From NCBI GenBank assembly GCA_023445495.1, contig JAEXLC010000104.1, positions 1-8,174 on the forward strand: DNA of 8,174 bases. The letters run 5' to 3'. Origin of the DNA: Pseudomonadota bacterium (lineage in GTDB: Bacteria; Pseudomonadota; Alphaproteobacteria; Sphingomonadales; Sphingomonadaceae). Made by a program: the position numbers and the translations under genes. Each line of letters begins with the position of its first letter. The stretch's first letter is position 1. Below, one piece after another: positions 5,982 to 8,174 of this stretch. Under the pieces are notes generated by a model that did no database searches, was not told the origin of the DNA, and saw nothing but the letters and a program-made list of their open reading frames with translations.

Positions 5982-6110
5982 GCAATCCCAAGCTGGGCTT
6001 TGCACGGAAAAGGGCTTGCCCCTGAGGGAGGCTTGGCCGAACCTGTCGGCGAGGCGTGCCGGAGAGCGCGCGAAGCGACGGGGGTTCCAACCGCGGCAGG
6101 ACTGTGGTTG

Positions 6111-6122
6111 GTTAGCGCTAAC
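6111..6122. promoter_or_regulatory. LacI-family-type operator before the MFS gene
   Basis: GTTAGCGCTAAC is a perfect 12-base palindrome with the central CG typical of LacI/GalR-family sites. From memory it resembles the xylose-responsive operator of Caulobacter. It ends 19 bases before the TTG start and immediately precedes an AT-rich ATATAAG and the ribosome binding site. A bound repressor there would block the promoter or early transcription. No LacI-family gene is in the window. Confidence 0.6.
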
Positions 6123-6141
6123 AATATAAGGGGAAGATAGC

Positions 6142-7845
6142 TTGAGCCAGGATCTGACGTCCGACACCCCGTCGGCGCCCGAGGGCGATCATCACACAGC
6201 CACGAAGAACGAGAAGATGGTGATCGCGGCATCGTCGCTGGGCACCGTGTTCGAGTGGTACGACTTTTACCTGTACGGTCTGCTCGCCACGACGATCTCG
6301 GCGCAGTTCTTCGCCGGGGTGAACGACACCACTGCCTTCATCTTCGCGCTCGCCGCCTTCGCCGCCGGGTTCGCGGTGCGGCCGTTCGGCGCGCTGGTGT
6401 TCGGGCGGATCGGCGACCTGGTCGGCCGCAAGAATACCTTCCTGGTGACGATGGGCATCATGGGCGGATCGACCTTCGCGGTGGGCCTGCTCCCCAATTT
6501 CGCGACCGCCGGCGTCGCCGCGCCGATCCTGCTGGTGACGCTGCGCGTGCTGCAGGGGCTGGCGCTGGGCGGCCAATATGGCGGCGCCGCAACTTATGTG
6601 GCGGAACATGCGCCCAACCATAATCGCGGCCTCTATACGAGCTGGATCCAGACCACCGCGACGCTCGGCCTGTTCGCGTCGCTGCTGGTGGTGATCGGGA
6701 CGCGCTCGGCGCTGGGCGAGGAAGCCTTTGCGAGCTGGGGCTGGCGCGTGCCGTTCCTCGCCTCGATCCTGCTGCTGGGCGTATCGCTCTGGGTGCGGCT
6801 GCAGCTCAACGAGAGCCCGGTCTATGCCCGGATGAAGGCGACCGGCAATGTCTCCAAGGCACCGCTGACCGAGGCGTTCCTGCGCTGGGGCAATCTGCGT
6901 ATCGTGCTCATAGCGCTGTTCGGCGCGGTCGTCGGCCAGGCGGTGGTCTGGTACACGGGGCAGTTCTACGCGCTGTTCTTCCTCGAGAAGACGCTCAAGG
7001 TCGACGGGATGACGGCGAACGTGCTGATTGCCGTCGCGCTGGCATTGGGCACGCCGTTCTTCGTGTTCTTCGGCTGGCTCTCGGACAAGATCGGGCGCAA
7101 GCCGATCATCCTGGCGGGCTGTTTGCTGGCGGCGGTGACCTACTTCCCGCTGTTCCATGCACTGACCCAAGCGGCCAACCCGGCGCTGGCCGAGGCGCAG
7201 GCCAAGGCGCCGGTAAGCGTGTTGCTGGTCGATTCCTCGATGCCGTGCTCGTTCCAGTTCGACCCCGTCGGCAAGAACAAGTTCGACAGCGTGTCGTGCG
7301 ACGTGGCGAAGAGCTATCTGGCCAAGGCGGGCATTCCCTATGTGGAGAAGTCTGTCGGCGATCCGACCCATGAAGGCGAAGTCGCGATTCAGATCGGTGA
7401 CAAGCGCGTCACCGCGCCCGCGACCGATCAACTGGCCGATCCGGGCAAGCGCAAGGCACTGATCGCGTCCTTCCAGAAGGAACTCCAGGCCGAACTCACC
7501 GCAGCCGGCTATCCCGCCAAGGCCGAGGACGCCCGGATCAACAAGCCGCTGGTGGTGGCGATCCTGTTCGCGCTCGTGCTGCTGGTGACCATGGTCTATG
7601 GCCCGATCGCGGGCATGCTGGTCGAGCTGTTCCCGAGCCGGATTCGCTACACCTCGATGTCGCTGCCCTATCATCTGGGCAATGGCTGGTTCGGCGGCTT
7701 CCTGCCGGCGACCGCCTTCGCGATGGTCGCGGCGACCGGGGATATCTATTACGGGCTCTGGTATCCGGTGGTGGCTGCGGCCTGCACCTTCATCCTCGGC
7801 CTGTTGCTGCTCCCCGAGACGTTCAGGAAGAAGATCGAGGATTGA
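6142..7845 (+). CDS. MFS transporter, metabolite:H+ symporter (MHS) type, with a large periplasmic insert
   Basis: This 567-residue inner-membrane proton symporter is probably for an organic acid or related metabolite. VFEWYDFYLYG (36-46) in TM1 is typical of the MHS family (relatives of KgtP, ProP and ShiA). The MFS loop motif appears twice: GRIGDLVGRK (88-97) after TM2 and GWLSDKIGRK (311-320) after TM8. Twelve membrane segments can be placed. Between TM9 (to about 340) and TM10 (from about 469) sits a soluble insert of about 125 residues with two cysteines, 369 and 386. It makes the protein much longer than the usual 430 or so; that loop should face the periplasm. The TTG at 6142 is chosen because AAGGGGA (6128-6134) precedes it at good spacing; the first in-frame ATG (Met26) has no such site and would leave little before TM1. 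The stop overlaps the next gene. The substrate is unknown. Confidence 0.9.
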   Translation: MSQDLTSDTPSAPEGDHHTATKNEKMVIAASSLGTVFEWYDFYLYGLLATTISAQFFAGVNDTTAFIFALAAFAAGFAVRPFGALVFGRIGDLVGRKNTFLVTMGIMGGSTFAVGLLPNFATAGVAAPILLVTLRVLQGLALGGQYGGAATYVAEHAPNHNRGLYTSWIQTTATLGLFASLLVVIGTRSALGEEAFASWGWRVPFLASILLLGVSLWVRLQLNESPVYARMKATGNVSKAPLTEAFLRWGNLRIVLIALFGAVVGQAVVWYTGQFYALFFLEKTLKVDGMTANVLIAVALALGTPFFVFFGWLSDKIGRKPIILAGCLLAAVTYFPLFHALTQAANPALAEAQAKAPVSVLLVDSSMPCSFQFDPVGKNKFDSVSCDVAKSYLAKAGIPYVEKSVGDPTHEGEVAIQIGDKRVTAPATDQLADPGKRKALIASFQKELQAELTAAGYPAKAEDARINKPLVVAILFALVLLVTMVYGPIAGMLVELFPSRIRYTSMSLPYHLGNGWFGGFLPATAFAMVAATGDIYYGLWYPVVAAACTFILGLLLLPETFRKKIED

Positions 7846-8174
7846 CCGTAGAAACCGTCCGCGCGTGGCTTGCCGAACATGCGCCCGATCTCCGGCTGAT
7901 CGAGCAATCGGCAAGTACCGCGACGGTGGCGGAAGCGGCGGCGACGCTCGGGGTGGAACCCGGGCGGATCGCCAAGACGCTGGCGCTGCGGGTGGGAGAG
8001 GGCGTGCTGCTCGTCGTCGCCCGCGGTGACGCCCGGCTCGACAATGCCAAGACCAAGGCCGAGTTCGGCGGCCGGGCATCGATGCTCGGCGCGGCGGAGG
8101 CGGAGAGGCTGACCGGGCATCCGGTGGGGGGCGGGGCGGCCCGCGGGGGGGGGGCGCCCGGGGGGGGCGCTTGT
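7842..8174 (+). CDS. YbaK/EbsC-family aminoacyl-tRNA deacylase, partial and disrupted at the window edge
   Basis: The reading starts at TTG 7842, overlapping the MFS stop in TTGA, which suggests translational coupling. The first 97 residues match the YbaK/EbsC editing-domain family, which hydrolyses mischarged aminoacyl-tRNAs. Visible features are an N-terminal helix (VRAWLAEHAP), IEQSASTATVAEAAATLGV (20-38), GRIAKTLAL (41-49) with the conserved Lys45, RGDARLDNAK (61-70) and GHPVGG (92-97). The family normally continues with V-x-P-F-G and about 60 further residues. Here the frame runs on as a Gly/Ala/Arg string through G-rich bases after about 8133, which does not fit the family. I read this as poor sequence or assembly at the edge, not a real C-terminus. 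The specificity (Cys-tRNAPro, Ala-tRNAPro or other) cannot be told. Confidence 0.8.
   Translation, partial: MTVETVRAWLAEHAPDLRLIEQSASTATVAEAAATLGVEPGRIAKTLALRVGEGVLLVVARGDARLDNAKTKAEFGGRASMLGAAEAERLTGHPVGGGAARGGGAPGGGAC
8126..8174. other. Low-complexity G-rich tail, probable sequencing or assembly artefact
   Basis: No A or T occurs from 8126 to 8170. Two long G runs, ten at 8145-8154 and eight at 8160-8167, interrupt a conserved coding region just where the YbaK/EbsC family should continue with a normal mixed sequence. This pattern fits low-quality read ends at a contig edge. Confidence 0.7.

Noticed and set aside
5935..6090. N-terminal extension of the DUF6356-like protein to an upstream ATG at 6090
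   Set aside because: The added residues are Arg/Pro/Ser-rich and precede the family's typical MFERFFLSHP start, and they overlap a hairpin and probable promoter.
5982..6110. Riboswitch or structured leader before the MFS gene
   Set aside because: Several short fold-backs exist, as expected in GC-rich DNA, but none matches a riboswitch core I know and there is no terminator/antiterminator pair.
4282..6129. Plus-strand open frame of 615 codons opposite the FAD protein and DUF6356-like genes
   Set aside because: It covers two real minus-strand genes and an intergenic region. Its composition is typical of an antisense shadow and no motif is visible.
6118..8079. Minus-strand open frame of 653 codons opposite the MFS and YbaK/EbsC genes
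   Set aside because: Its product is rich in Arg, Gln, His and Glu, with no domain or membrane pattern. The plus strand carries clear transporter motifs and the GHPVGG motif.

Overview
This window looks like chromosomal DNA from a high-GC alphaproteobacterium, most likely a sphingomonad (Sphingomonas or a close relative). The evidence is protein sequence style, the DUF6356-type small protein, and two intergenic repeat types that I remember as common in sphingomonad genomes. No database search was run, so the genus is an inference.

Layout: hmgA (homogentisate 1,2-dioxygenase, minus, 74-1351) is divergent from a glutamate/dicarboxylate-type symporter gene (plus, 1524-2867). The symporter converges on hpd (4-hydroxyphenylpyruvate dioxygenase, minus, 3068-4105). 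A hairpin-rich 200-base gap separates those two and includes a good bidirectional terminator. Further right is a minus-strand pair: a DUF6356-like membrane protein (5668-5934) followed by an FAD/NAD(P)-binding protein (4303-5649). Divergent from that pair is a plus-strand MHS-type MFS transporter (6142-7845), overlapping by four bases a YbaK/EbsC-type aminoacyl-tRNA deacylase gene (from 7842). The deacylase reading breaks down in a G-rich tail at the right edge that looks like poor sequence.

Function: Hpd and HmgA catalyse consecutive steps of tyrosine breakdown (4-hydroxyphenylpyruvate to homogentisate to maleylacetoacetate). They are not one operon here, yet each has a closely matching 16-base near-palindrome at nearly the same distance before its start codon. 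This shared candidate operator is the most informative signal in the window. It predicts one repressor, encoded elsewhere, controlling both genes and perhaps the symporter. The later genes maiA and fahA are not in the window. The MFS gene has a different, perfect LacI-type palindrome just before its ribosome binding site, so it probably belongs to a separate, possibly sugar-related, regulon.

I found no CRISPR array, tRNA, rRNA, transposase or phage gene. I also found no convincing new multi-gene system. The points worth checking are the shared operator, the altered cation-site residues of the symporter, the extracytoplasmic insert of the MFS protein, the paired hairpin repeat with compensatory changes, and the damaged right edge.
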